This document shows, in pieces, positions 1 to 8,174 of a stretch of 64,000 bases of DNA (position 1 is the stretch's first letter; the number at the start of each line of letters is the position of its first letter). The position numbers were made by a program, and so were the translations under genes. The notes under the pieces were generated by a model. That model was not told where the DNA came from. It was given only the letters and a program-made list of their open reading frames with translations, and did not search any database. This DNA is from JAPPHA01 sp965220985. GTDB lineage: Bacteria; Pseudomonadota; Alphaproteobacteria; Rhodobacterales; Rhodobacteraceae. Where the stretch lies: NCBI GenBank assembly GCA_965220985.1, contig OZ244854.1, forward strand, positions 2,976,001-3,040,000, in the 5' to 3' direction.

Positions 1-70
1 GCGCACGTCGCCGCACGAGATGCACGTGGCTCGTTGCGGATGGACAACAGAATATGTGCGGGCGAGGGTG

Positions 71-1324
71 TCAATGTGCCACTCCCGCTGCAACGCTTTC
101 ATCGATGAAGCGGCCCTCGCGAAAGCGTTCGAGGCCGAAGGGTGCCGCCAGGTGACCCGGTTGACCGCTTGCAATCAGTTCCGCCATCGCCCAGCCTGAC
201 CCCGGTATCGCCTTGAAACCGCCTGTCCCCCAGCCGCAGTTGATCGAACAGCCGCCGAGCGGCGTGTTCGAGATGATCGGGGATCGATCGCCGGTCATGT
301 CGACGAGACCCGCCCACTGGCGGAGCATTCGGAGCCTCGAGATGATCGGAAAGGTCTCGACCAACGCGCGGACAGTCTCCTCGACGTGATGAAACGAGCC
401 GCGCTGCGCGTAGGTGTTGAAGCCGTCGGCGCCTCCTCCGATGACCATCTCTCCCTTGTCGGACTGCGACATGTAGCCATGAACGGTGTTCGCCATGACG
501 ACGATGTCCATGCACGGCTTGACCGGCTCGGACACCAGGGCCTGCAATGCGACGGTCTCGATTGGAAGGCGAAACCCTGCCATTTCAGCGAGTCTGCCGG
601 AATGTCCGGCAACAACGATGCCGAGTTTCTTGCAATCGATTGGTCCGCGGCTGGTTTCGACTCCCGTCACCGTGCCCTGCGACTGGTTGATCGCGGTAAC
701 CTCGCAGTTTTCGATGATGTCCATGCCCATTGCGGAAGCTGCACGAGCGTACCCCCACGCCACCGCATCATGCCGCGCGGTTCCGCCGCGTGGCTGCCAT
801 AGAGCGCCGAGCACCGGGTAGCGGGGACCATCGATGTTGATGATCGGGCAGAGCTCCTTGACCCTCTCGGGACCGACGAATTCCGTCTCGACGCCCTGGA
901 TCGCGTTGGCCTGAGCGGTTCTTTGGTACCCGCGCACTTCGTGGTGGGTTTGAGCCAGCATCGCCACGCCGCGCGGGCTGAACATGACATTGTAGTTCAG
1001 ATCCTGGCTGAGCGTCTCGTAAAGCGAGCGCGCTTTCTCGTAGATTGCTGCCGAGGCGTCCTGCAGGTAGTTCGAGCGAATGATCGTCGTGTTGCGTCCG
1101 GTGTTTCCACCACCGAGCCAGCCTTTCTCGACGACCGCCACATTGGTGATCCCGTGATTGCGCCCGAGGTAGTAGGCCGTCGCAAGTCCGTGCCCGCCGG
1201 CACCCACGATGATGACGTCGTAGGCACGTTTCGGTTCGGGAGAACGCCATGCTCGCTCCCAGCCGGAGTGATGGCGGAGCGCTTCCCGAGCGACTGCAAA
1301 TGCCGAATACCGTTTTGTTTTCAT
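71..1324 (-). CDS. soxB: Sarcosine oxidase, beta subunit
   Basis: Beta subunit of heterotetrameric sarcosine oxidase, which demethylates sarcosine to glycine and passes the one-carbon unit to tetrahydrofolate or formaldehyde. The 417-residue protein has the FAD-binding GAGGHG loop at residues 41-46 and the ARHDAV segment near residue 185, where the family carries the covalent FMN on His. The C-terminal GGCSINCGWGTGGFK region is also typical of SoxB. Length is normal for the family. The gene runs off towards the left edge, where soxD, soxA and soxG would be expected; only 70 bases remain there and no clear soxD start is visible. In the family this enzyme acts in the cytoplasm in glycine betaine/choline catabolism. 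Confidence 0.95.
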   Translation of the reverse strand: MKTKRYSAFAVAREALRHHSGWERAWRSPEPKRAYDVIIVGAGGHGLATAYYLGRNHGITNVAVVEKGWLGGGNTGRNTTIIRSNYLQDASAAIYEKARSLYETLSQDLNYNVMFSPRGVAMLAQTHHEVRGYQRTAQANAIQGVETEFVGPERVKELCPIINIDGPRYPVLGALWQPRGGTARHDAVAWGYARAASAMGMDIIENCEVTAINQSQGTVTGVETSRGPIDCKKLGIVVAGHSGRLAEMAGFRLPIETVALQALVSEPVKPCMDIVVMANTVHGYMSQSDKGEMVIGGGADGFNTYAQRGSFHHVEETVRALVETFPIISRLRMLRQWAGLVDMTGDRSPIISNTPLGGCSINCGWGTGGFKAIPGSGWAMAELIASGQPGHLAAPFGLERFREGRFIDESVAAGVAH

Positions 1325-1928
1325 CGATATGGCAACCTTGCCCTGGTCCTGTCGTCGTCACGTGATTCGGGTTGTTGAACCTCACGCGCGGCCGGAGTTT
1401 CCCATAGACTTGATTCGTGCAGATTTCCATGCGTCGACAACCCGAAAGACAGATCAAGACGTTGGAGCAACCTCCGCGCCTGAAATCTCTCCGGTGTATC
1501 GACGCCATGCCTTGAAGGTCATTAGCGTTGGTCCGTCGAAATCCAGCGTCATGGTCTGTCTCCACTGCCATGGCATGACGGTTGGTTGGTATGCGCCGCC
1601 GGCCTTGATTTTCATAAGGCCGTGGGCTCGCCACACGAGGGGAGGCCGACGTACTTGTCGCGATCGGGATGTTGAAGGATGCATGAACGAAGATAGGGAA
1701 CACTGTTCGCACCGTCGCCGAGTCTGGACAATTCTGCCTTGCGATGCTATCCCAGCATTGGAGGCTTTGCTGGCAACAGCATTGCCTTTTTTTGTTTCGG
1801 CAAGAGCCCAATGCACCGCAAAGCCTGATTTTCGACTGGACAGGCTGAATGCCTCTTCGATCGGTTGAGATGTGTCAGGGTGCAAACTCCGCAAGGCGGC
1901 GCTGACGACCGTCGATGAGAACGGAACC
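1325..1928. other. Intergenic region with no supported gene
   Basis: About 600 bases between the divergent soxB and the ATPase gene. Open frames exist on both strands but their translations are rich in Arg/His/Ser with no recognisable motif, and none has a good ribosome binding site. The stretch presumably holds the two divergent promoters, though no confident -35/-10 pair was found. Confidence 0.5.
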
Positions 1929-3455
1929 ATGACTGATCACTTTGAACACGGGCGGCTCGAACTGGAAGTAAAGGACTTTGGCCCGATCAAGAACGCAAAG
2001 GTCGAATTGCGTCCGCTGACGGTGCTTGTCGGGACAGGCAACACTGGAAAGTCATGGTTTGCGACCTTGATCTACGCATTGCACCGGCATTTCGCCGTTG
2101 GCCGACTTCGCAAGAGCTTGGGACAGGTCGGTGATGATGCCAATGTCCACGTTCGTCGACGCATGCTGAACATGAGCGGCGAGTATCGTGCAGCGCTCTT
2201 GCAGTTCGCCAGCTGTGCCCAAGAAGCCAAAAAAACCGATTTTGAACAGCGCGTTGTACTTCCGACCTGCGTCTTTGAGTGTATCCGAGAGCACCTCGAC
2301 CATGAGGGGGAAGATCTTGTCAAAGAAATCAAACGCTGCCTTGGGGGCAGCGAAACAAAGGCGTTGACGCGAGCGGTCCGTGGTAGCGCGGGACGCGTTG
2401 TCATGCGGCGTGAATTGCCCGGCCGTGAAACGGCAATCGAGCACAAGATTTCATTGAGTCCCGATGTCGAATTGAAAACCATGCTGCCGGAAGGAGAGCC
2501 GATCCTGTTCGACCGTCAAGACCTTGGCGAGTTGAGGCGAAGGTTTGGCGATCGAGCAAGCTTGCATCTGGACGAAGATCAAGACGGCCTCGATTCGTGT
2601 GCTCAGGTTATTCTCGAACTCGCTTGCGAAGCGATTTGCCCCCAAGTCCTCGGTCCTTTCACGAGGTCCGCCCACTATCTTCCTGCAGGGAGAGCAGGAC
2701 TCGTGAAGTCATTCGGGGTTGTCGTCAGTTCGCTGATCGAGACTGCGGCGCATGCTGGCAATCTTCCTGATGGTCGCTATCCACTACTCAACGGAACATC
2801 GGCAGATTTCCTGGGGCGGCTTTTCGAAATCTCCCAGTCCGGGCACCTCGGGTACCCACATCATGCGAAACATCACTGCCCGGTACATGGAACTGGATTC
2901 GAGAAGGATGTGCTCGGCGGTTCGGTCGACTTTGACGTGTCCGCAGGCCTGCAGTGGCCTCAAATCGTCTTTCGTCCGAACGGACAGAAGACCGGTATCC
3001 CCTTGGCAAACGCTTCTTCAACGGTTGCGGAAATCGCGCCGATCGTGCTGTTTCTCCGACACGCGATTCAGCCGGGCGAAGTCCTGGTCATCGAAGAACC
3101 TGAGTCTCATCTGCACCCTGAAATGCAAGTGAACCTCGTCCGCCAGCTCGCCAAGGCCGTCAACGCAGGCATTCGGGTGGTTGTCACGACGCACAGTGAA
3201 TGGCTGCTTGAAAAACTGGCAAACATCGTCCGAAGATCTGAAGTTTCGGAAGGCGATCGTGGCGGCCGGGTCGCACTGTCGGACCGTCAGGTTGGCGTTT
3301 GGCTGTTCGAAACCAAACAGAGACCGAAGGGGTCAGTCGCGCGGGAAGTCACGTTGGATGACTCCAGTCTGTACCCAGCCGGTCATGACGAAGTTGCATG
3401 CACGCTCCACAATGACTGGGCAGACATTACCAGTCGAATCGAAGCGAATTCCTGA
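1929..3455 (+). CDS. AAA/ABC-like ATPase (OLD/AAA_15 type)
   Basis: A P-loop ATPase of 508 residues from the ATG at 1929; a GTG at 1872 would add 19 residues, but the homologous part begins soon after the ATG, which follows a GAGAACGGA stretch. The N-terminus has an FGPIKN segment followed by Walker A GTGNTGKS at residues 35-42. A long middle part is followed by Walker B and the D-loop region VLVIEEPESHLHP at 385-397 and the H-loop VTTHSEW around 420. This is the layout of SMC/RecF/OLD-like ATPases found in many defence and DNA-linked systems. No TOPRIM or nuclease domain is apparent in the remaining C-terminus. It is followed 113 bases later by a Fic-fold gene on the same strand. Its biological role is not known. 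Confidence 0.8.
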   Translation: MTDHFEHGRLELEVKDFGPIKNAKVELRPLTVLVGTGNTGKSWFATLIYALHRHFAVGRLRKSLGQVGDDANVHVRRRMLNMSGEYRAALLQFASCAQEAKKTDFEQRVVLPTCVFECIREHLDHEGEDLVKEIKRCLGGSETKALTRAVRGSAGRVVMRRELPGRETAIEHKISLSPDVELKTMLPEGEPILFDRQDLGELRRRFGDRASLHLDEDQDGLDSCAQVILELACEAICPQVLGPFTRSAHYLPAGRAGLVKSFGVVVSSLIETAAHAGNLPDGRYPLLNGTSADFLGRLFEISQSGHLGYPHHAKHHCPVHGTGFEKDVLGGSVDFDVSAGLQWPQIVFRPNGQKTGIPLANASSTVAEIAPIVLFLRHAIQPGEVLVIEEPESHLHPEMQVNLVRQLAKAVNAGIRVVVTTHSEWLLEKLANIVRRSEVSEGDRGGRVALSDRQVGVWLFETKQRPKGSVAREVTLDDSSLYPAGHDEVACTLHNDWADITSRIEANS

Positions 3456-3568
3456 CGCACATCGACAACAGCCACGGATGCTTGGCGGGCCGAGCAAGCC
3501 GTCGGCGACACTGCTTGTTTCCACGGAAGTTGGGTAGCGGTAACAGGCCGTTGATAGGGCATGGTCCA

Positions 3569-4342
3569 ATGGCACTCTTCGATACTCTCGGCTTTGCGTG
3601 GAATCGTTCGAACGTCCCCGTCACCGTCGCAAGCTCGGTTGAACGGTCGATCTTCCGCTTCGAGCAGTCGTTGCCGCAGTTCGTGTTCGATGCGAGCGCG
3701 CTGGAAGGCAATCCCCTGACATTCCGAGAGGTCAAGACGCTGCTCGATGGCAAAACGGTCGATTGCCACAGATTGTCGGATCAACAGCAGGTTCTCAATC
3801 TGGCAGCCGCCGCAAAGGAGCTGCTCGTGAGGGTCCAAAGTGACTCGTTCCAGACCGACAAGGCAACTTTCGATCATCTCCACTCGCTTGTGGCCAAGGA
3901 AGAGGCACTCGAGTGGGGTCATTTCCGCGGAGAAGGCGAATTCACGGCACTCACGCCCCGCGTGGCGCTCGGCGACGGCGTTTTCGTGCCCTCTAACCCC
4001 ACCGAATCTGGCAGCGAGAACCTGAAGCGCCTGTTCGAGGATGCGATTGCGGCACTTGATGCCGAAGTGCCTGATGCCCGAGAACGAGGGATGGCATTTT
4101 TCTTGTTTGGTGCGTTGCAGCAGTTCTATTTCGACGGAAACAAGCGGACGTCCCGGTTCATGATGAATGGGATTCTCATGTCGAACGGGCTCGATGCAAT
4201 CTCCATTCCGGCTGCGCGAGCGAGGGAGTTCGACGAGAACATGGTGCGCTTCTACACGGGCCGGAATGCAGACGAGATGATGAGTTTCTTGATCGATTGC
4301 GAGCCGAAGGATGCATCGTTGCCGGCACCCAACCTCGGATGA
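3569..4342 (+). CDS. Fic-family protein with a His-less Fic motif
   Basis: A 257-residue protein of Fic/DOC fold from the ATG at 3569; an in-frame TTG at 3482 would add an Arg-rich stretch unlike the family. Residues 185-193 read QFYFDGNKR, aligning with the Fic consensus HPFxDGNKR, so the catalytic His is replaced by Gln (Q185). The N-terminal DASALEGNPLT at 41-51 corresponds to the alpha-inh region, but the position of the usual Ser/Thr four residues before Glu is Ala. Canonical Fic enzymes transfer AMP from ATP to target hydroxyls. I infer that this one is either inactive in AMPylation or does different chemistry. It probably forms a unit with the upstream ATPase. Confidence 0.82.
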   Translation: MALFDTLGFAWNRSNVPVTVASSVERSIFRFEQSLPQFVFDASALEGNPLTFREVKTLLDGKTVDCHRLSDQQQVLNLAAAAKELLVRVQSDSFQTDKATFDHLHSLVAKEEALEWGHFRGEGEFTALTPRVALGDGVFVPSNPTESGSENLKRLFEDAIAALDAEVPDARERGMAFFLFGALQQFYFDGNKRTSRFMMNGILMSNGLDAISIPAARAREFDENMVRFYTGRNADEMMSFLIDCEPKDASLPAPNLG

Positions 4343-4538
4343 GATCCATCAAGGTCGCAAACATTGTCGGTGGCCACGATGGCTTGCAGCTGTTGTGACT
4401 GAGCGACGCCAACGGCGCCGACCTTGCTTCCCCGACCATCCAAAAAAGGCTACGTAACGCCCCGAAGTTCATTTCCGGGATTCTCGAATGTGCCGCTGAT
4501 CCCGAAGCTGGGAAATTCTGTGGGAGTTGGCGAATCTG

Positions 4539-5603
4539 ATGTTCTGGGTTGTCGTCGGGCTCATGCTGTGTGGTGTCATCGGCGTGGCCGTTCGTCCGCT
4601 GGTCAGCGGAAAGGAAGTCGCAAGGAAACCGTCATCGCATGACGTCAACGTCTTCACGGATCAACTGGCGTCGATCGATCGTGACGTTGCTCGCGGGACG
4701 CTGAGCGAGGAACAGGCTGCATCGACCCGCCTCGAGATTTCACGGCGCATTCTCGCGGCTGACAAACGCTCAGAACAAGAGATGGAATCCGGCCCGGCCG
4801 GAAAGTCCCTCACGCGTGTGACGGTTGCGATACTTGCGGTCTTTCTTGGCGCGGGCAGCCTCGGCCTCTATGCCGTATTTGGCTCGCCACAAGTCCCCGA
4901 CCTTCCGCTGAGCGAGCGGTTGCGCCTGATGGAAACGAGCCGTCCTGGCCAACTCGAAGCCGAACAGTTGGCAAATGTTCAAGAGCTTGATCTAGCGTCT
5001 CGGGATGCCGAGTTGGTGCAAAGACTCCGTGATGTTGTCGCTTCCCGGCCGGAAGATGTGGACGGCATGAAGCTGCTCGCAAGGTCTGAAGCGGGAATCG
5101 GACGGTTGATCGAGGCAAGGCGAGTCCAGATGCGCGCGATCGAAGCCTTGGGAACTGAAGTCGTGGCCGACGATATTGTGGATCTTGCTGTATACATGAT
5201 TGGCGCGACGGGTGGATATGTCTCCCCCGAGGCGGAAGCTGTCCTGACAAGGGCACTCGATATCGATCCTGGCCATCGGCGAGCCCGACATCTGCACGCG
5301 ATCGCGATGTTGCAACTTGGTCGCAAGGCGCAGGCAATCCGAATCTGGCAGCAATTGCTCGTCGAGTCGCCCGTCGATCCCTCGGCACAGGACATCCAGC
5401 AGATTCTGAACGCAGCGAACGATCGCCTCGCAGCAAGTCGCATCTCGAACCTGGTCGAACTGGATCAACCGAAGATGGACGACGAAGCGGTGCCGTCCAG
5501 TGGAAATGCTGACCCGGCAACCACTGAGGGCAAAACTGATGACATGCCAGGAGCCCAGGGTTCGAGCAAGGACGATGCTGAGTCCGATGGAGAGGGCCAA
5601 TGA
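4539..5603 (+). CDS. ccmI: Cytochrome c-type biogenesis protein CcmI
   Basis: CcmI/CycH of the System I cytochrome c maturation pathway, which holds apocytochrome c in the periplasm for haem ligation. The 354-residue protein has an N-terminal transmembrane helix (FWVVVGLMLCGVIGVAV), a short loop with the QLASIDRDVARGTLSEEQA motif, a second helix around residue 100 (VTVAILAVFLGAGSLGLYAVF) and a C-terminal TPR-like domain. The tail is acidic and low-complexity. The ATG at 4539 follows GGGAG at 4522-4526; an in-frame TTG at 4527 lies too close to that site. The stop overlaps the start of ruvX in an ATGA. Confidence 0.9.
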   Translation: MFWVVVGLMLCGVIGVAVRPLVSGKEVARKPSSHDVNVFTDQLASIDRDVARGTLSEEQAASTRLEISRRILAADKRSEQEMESGPAGKSLTRVTVAILAVFLGAGSLGLYAVFGSPQVPDLPLSERLRLMETSRPGQLEAEQLANVQELDLASRDAELVQRLRDVVASRPEDVDGMKLLARSEAGIGRLIEARRVQMRAIEALGTEVVADDIVDLAVYMIGATGGYVSPEAEAVLTRALDIDPGHRRARHLHAIAMLQLGRKAQAIRIWQQLLVESPVDPSAQDIQQILNAANDRLAASRISNLVELDQPKMDDEAVPSSGNADPATTEGKTDDMPGAQGSSKDDAESDGEGQ

Positions 5604-6127
5604 CCGGTGTCCACGATGATGCGGACGCCTTTGCGGCTTCCATCGCAAACGATCTGCCGCTCGTGGCGCTGGACCCCGGCACAAAGACGATTGGCGTGGC
5701 AGTCTCGGATCGGATCTGGTGCGCAGCCACCCCACGCGAGGTCATCCGGCGCAGGAAGGGCTCGTTTGCTCAAGTGGTTGAGCGAATTGCCGGAATCATG
5801 GCGGAATCGGGTTGTGCCGGCCTTGTCGTCGGGTTGCCAATGAACATGGATGGCTCAGAGGGTCCCCGAAGCCAGTCGGCGAGGGCATTCGCAGCAAATC
5901 TCAGCGACGCTCTCGAAATTCCGGTGCTGTTGTGGGATGAACGCCTGTCGACCGTTGCAGCGGAGCGCGCCTTGCTCGAAGCGGACATGTCGCGAAAACG
6001 TCGACAGAACGTTGTTGACAGCGTGGCAGCCGCCTACATCTTGCAGGGGGTCCTGGCGAGATTGAGAAACATCAAGGAGCGATGCGATGACCAGCGCCCG
6101 GGCATCGGAAGTCTGGAAGAGGGATGA
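5600..6127 (+). CDS. ruvX: Putative pre-16S rRNA nuclease / Holliday junction resolvase YqgF
   Basis: A 175-residue RNase H-fold protein of the YqgF/RuvX family, which processes the 16S rRNA 5' end and has been proposed as a Holliday junction resolvase. The first catalytic Asp lies in VALDPGTKTIGVAVSD, the VVGLPMNMDGSEG motif lies mid-protein, and WDERLSTVAAERAL and the final acidic VVDSVAAAYIL follow in family order. It overlaps ccmI by four bases and the DUF1289 gene by about 41 bases, so the three genes are probably co-transcribed. It is slightly longer than usual at both ends. Confidence 0.93.
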   Translation: MTGVHDDADAFAASIANDLPLVALDPGTKTIGVAVSDRIWCAATPREVIRRRKGSFAQVVERIAGIMAESGCAGLVVGLPMNMDGSEGPRSQSARAFAANLSDALEIPVLLWDERLSTVAAERALLEADMSRKRRQNVVDSVAAAYILQGVLARLRNIKERCDDQRPGIGSLEEG

Positions 6128-6335
6128 AGTCGATTCCCCTTGCGTCAGCGTTTGCCTCATTCACCCAGATGTCGGAATTTGCCTTGGCTGTCATCGGACG
6201 CGGGCAGAAGTCGATCATTGGAATGATCTGACTCCAGAAGAGAGGGCGAGGGTGCTCGACGAGCTGCCGGGCCGCGAAACCTTGCTGCGGGGCAAACGGC
6301 GACGTCGTCGCTCTGGTCGTGGCAACCGCTCGTGA
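6087..6335 (+). CDS. DUF1289 domain protein
   Basis: Small protein of 82 residues with the DUF1289 signature: SPCVSVCLIHP, then CLGCHRTRAEVDHW, giving four conserved cysteines that probably bind a metal. This is followed by the LTPEERARVL helix and a very basic C-terminal tail (KRRRRRSGRG). The family is widespread in proteobacteria and its function is unknown. The start lies inside the 3' end of ruvX, about 41 bases before its stop, suggesting translational coupling. Confidence 0.85.
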   Translation: MTSARASEVWKRDEVDSPCVSVCLIHPDVGICLGCHRTRAEVDHWNDLTPEERARVLDELPGRETLLRGKRRRRRSGRGNRS

Positions 6336-6419
6336 AAGGTGTGAGGTCGCGCCACAGCCAGCGATCTGATCGGGGCGAGTCCAATTTTCCGAATTTGTGC
6401 GGTTGTTGGATGAACAGGT

Positions 6420-7250
6420 TCAGGGGTCGTTCAACCACCCTTGTTGTGGCAGGCACGGCGGCCGGAAATACAGGATGATGCGTCCGTCCTTTGGACCTGG
6501 CAGATCATCTGGCCATGGTGCGATCCCGTGCAGCGCAAATCGATGAACCAGAATGGCTTCACCGGGTTTTGCCGTGACTTCACGCCTTGCGCACGTTTCC
6601 CAAACCCGCTTTCGCGCCTCGTGGTAAACATCAGTCACGTCGATCCGATTCCACCGACTAGGCTCGACCGATCGAAATTCGTTTCGAAACACCTCACCCA
6701 TCACCTCGTGAGATCCCTCCCAGACGACGAGTGGCGCCGCCTTCTCAGGGCAGTCGTTCACCGGAATGCCGAGAATGAAGCCGTGCAACTCGTTGAGGTG
6801 CCGCCGCCGCTCCGGGCCGATCGGGTGAAGGCCATCGACGTGCGCGGCGTCACGGTTGATTCGGAATCTGTGGGCCGCGATTGATTCATTTGCATCACGT
6901 CGGGGGTAGCCCCGGTAGCACACCGACACCTGCGCGCGATCCAGGGCAAAGGGACCATGGAATCTGGTGATGAACTCCGTTGCTTCGCAAGCAAGCGCAC
7001 CCGATTCGCCGACTGATCCGTCGACGTCGTTGGGCAGTGCCGAGACGCCGACAAACCATGTCTTGCCATGCCGCAGCCATTTCTTGCGGACATCCGGCTG
7101 TTTCAGGACCTCGCGCATGGTCGGGTGCACTGCTGCAAGCCAGGCCTGAAGCCGACAATCGCGGGAAAAACGGACCCAGCCTGTGGAGGTGTAGTGATCG
7201 CTGGTTGACCGGTTCATCGGGAATCGCGACGAGATCGGTCCGGGGTGCAA
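6420..7250 (-). CDS. Phytanoyl-CoA dioxygenase-like Fe(II)/2-oxoglutarate oxygenase
   Basis: A 276-residue protein with a double-stranded beta-helix oxygenase pattern. HVDG at residues 137-140 supplies the HxD pair, HRFALHG at 236-242 supplies the distal His, and an Arg in DGRIILYFRP near 257 is placed to bind 2-oxoglutarate. WEGSHEVM resembles the PxxxGSH segment of phytanoyl-CoA dioxygenase relatives. The substrate cannot be told. An alternative start is Met12. The gene is convergent with the DUF1289 gene and lies upstream of the CoA-ligase pair's 3' end on the same strand, so it could be part of that transcript. Confidence 0.68.
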   Translation of the reverse strand: MHPGPISSRFPMNRSTSDHYTSTGWVRFSRDCRLQAWLAAVHPTMREVLKQPDVRKKWLRHGKTWFVGVSALPNDVDGSVGESGALACEATEFITRFHGPFALDRAQVSVCYRGYPRRDANESIAAHRFRINRDAAHVDGLHPIGPERRRHLNELHGFILGIPVNDCPEKAAPLVVWEGSHEVMGEVFRNEFRSVEPSRWNRIDVTDVYHEARKRVWETCARREVTAKPGEAILVHRFALHGIAPWPDDLPGPKDGRIILYFRPPCLPQQGWLNDP

Positions 7251-7271
7251 ATCCTGACCGGAACCGACCGC

Positions 7272-8159
7272 TTATCCGGTCGAGTTTGCCAACGCTTCGA
7301 CCATCTTCGGCGGCACGTCGTCGACGTTCGATGCAATCACGACGCCCGCAGCTTCAAGACGATCGATCTTTTCCTGCAATGATCTCGATCCGAACATCGA
7401 CAGGGTTCCCGCATGCCCCATTCGGCGCTCGCGAGGTGCATGCCTGCCGGCGAGCAAGGCCACCACAGGCTTGGGATAGGACTGCGAAGCCAGGAATTCG
7501 GCTGCCTGCTCCTCCTCCGTCCCGCCGATTTCCCCAATCAGGATGACGCCTTTTGTCTGCGGATCATCCCGAAACATCTCGAGACAGTCGCGGAAACCGA
7601 GCCCGTGTATCGGGTCGCCACCGATGCCGATTGTTGTCGACTGACCGAGCCCTGCTCGCGTGGTTTGAGCGACGATTTCGCTGGTCAGTGACGCGGAACG
7701 CGATGCGATGCCTACGCAACCGGGACGTGCATCGGCTGTAGACATGACGCCGATCTTGCATTCGCCCGGCGTCAAGACGCCTTGGGAATTGGGACCGACC
7801 AGTATTGTCGTTGCATCGTTCAGCGCGCCTCGGACGCGCATCATGTCGTGAACCGGCACGCGTTCGGTCACGCAGACGGCCAATTCGATATTGGATTCAA
7901 TGGCTTCGATCATCGCGTCGGCTGCATGGCGGGCCGGGACGAGAATGAGGCTGGCAGTTGCACCCGTTGCCGCAACGGCCTCTGCGACCGAGTCGAAAAC
8001 GGGCAGTCCCACCCGTTTGCTGCCGCCCTTGCCGGGCCGGACGCCGCCGACGTAGTCGGACCCGTAAAGGAGGGCGAGGTCCGTGTAAAAGGTCCCCGAC
8101 CTTCCTGTCATCCCCTGGACAATGACCTTTGTGTTCCGGTCGGCGAGTATTCCCATCAC
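7272..8159 (-). CDS. Succinate/malate-CoA ligase alpha subunit, divergent
   Basis: Alpha subunit of an ADP-forming acyl-CoA ligase of the SucD/MtkB type, 295 residues. It has the N-terminal CoA-binding Rossmann region (VIVQGMTGRSGTFYT), then TPGECKIG, GIGGDPIHG, the conserved IGEIGG Glu and RRMGHAG, whose His is the phospho-carrier in SucD. The usual GPNCPG loop reads GPNSQG, and several other conserved positions differ. I infer a paralogue with another acid substrate (for example malate) rather than the TCA-cycle enzyme. The gene follows the beta subunit by 15 bases. Choosing between succinate, malate and other acids would need a phylogeny. Confidence 0.85.
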   Translation of the reverse strand: MMGILADRNTKVIVQGMTGRSGTFYTDLALLYGSDYVGGVRPGKGGSKRVGLPVFDSVAEAVAATGATASLILVPARHAADAMIEAIESNIELAVCVTERVPVHDMMRVRGALNDATTILVGPNSQGVLTPGECKIGVMSTADARPGCVGIASRSASLTSEIVAQTTRAGLGQSTTIGIGGDPIHGLGFRDCLEMFRDDPQTKGVILIGEIGGTEEEQAAEFLASQSYPKPVVALLAGRHAPRERRMGHAGTLSMFGSRSLQEKIDRLEAAGVVIASNVDDVPPKMVEALANSTG

Positions 8160-8174
8160 GAGTGTCCTTGAAGA

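Noticed and set aside
1..70. Possible soxD start at the left edge
   Set aside because: A Cys-x2-Cys-containing frame is visible but has no acceptable start codon; too short to call.
1329..1868. Plus-strand 179-codon frame upstream of the ATPase gene
   Set aside because: Arg/His-rich with no start signal; looks like non-coding sequence.
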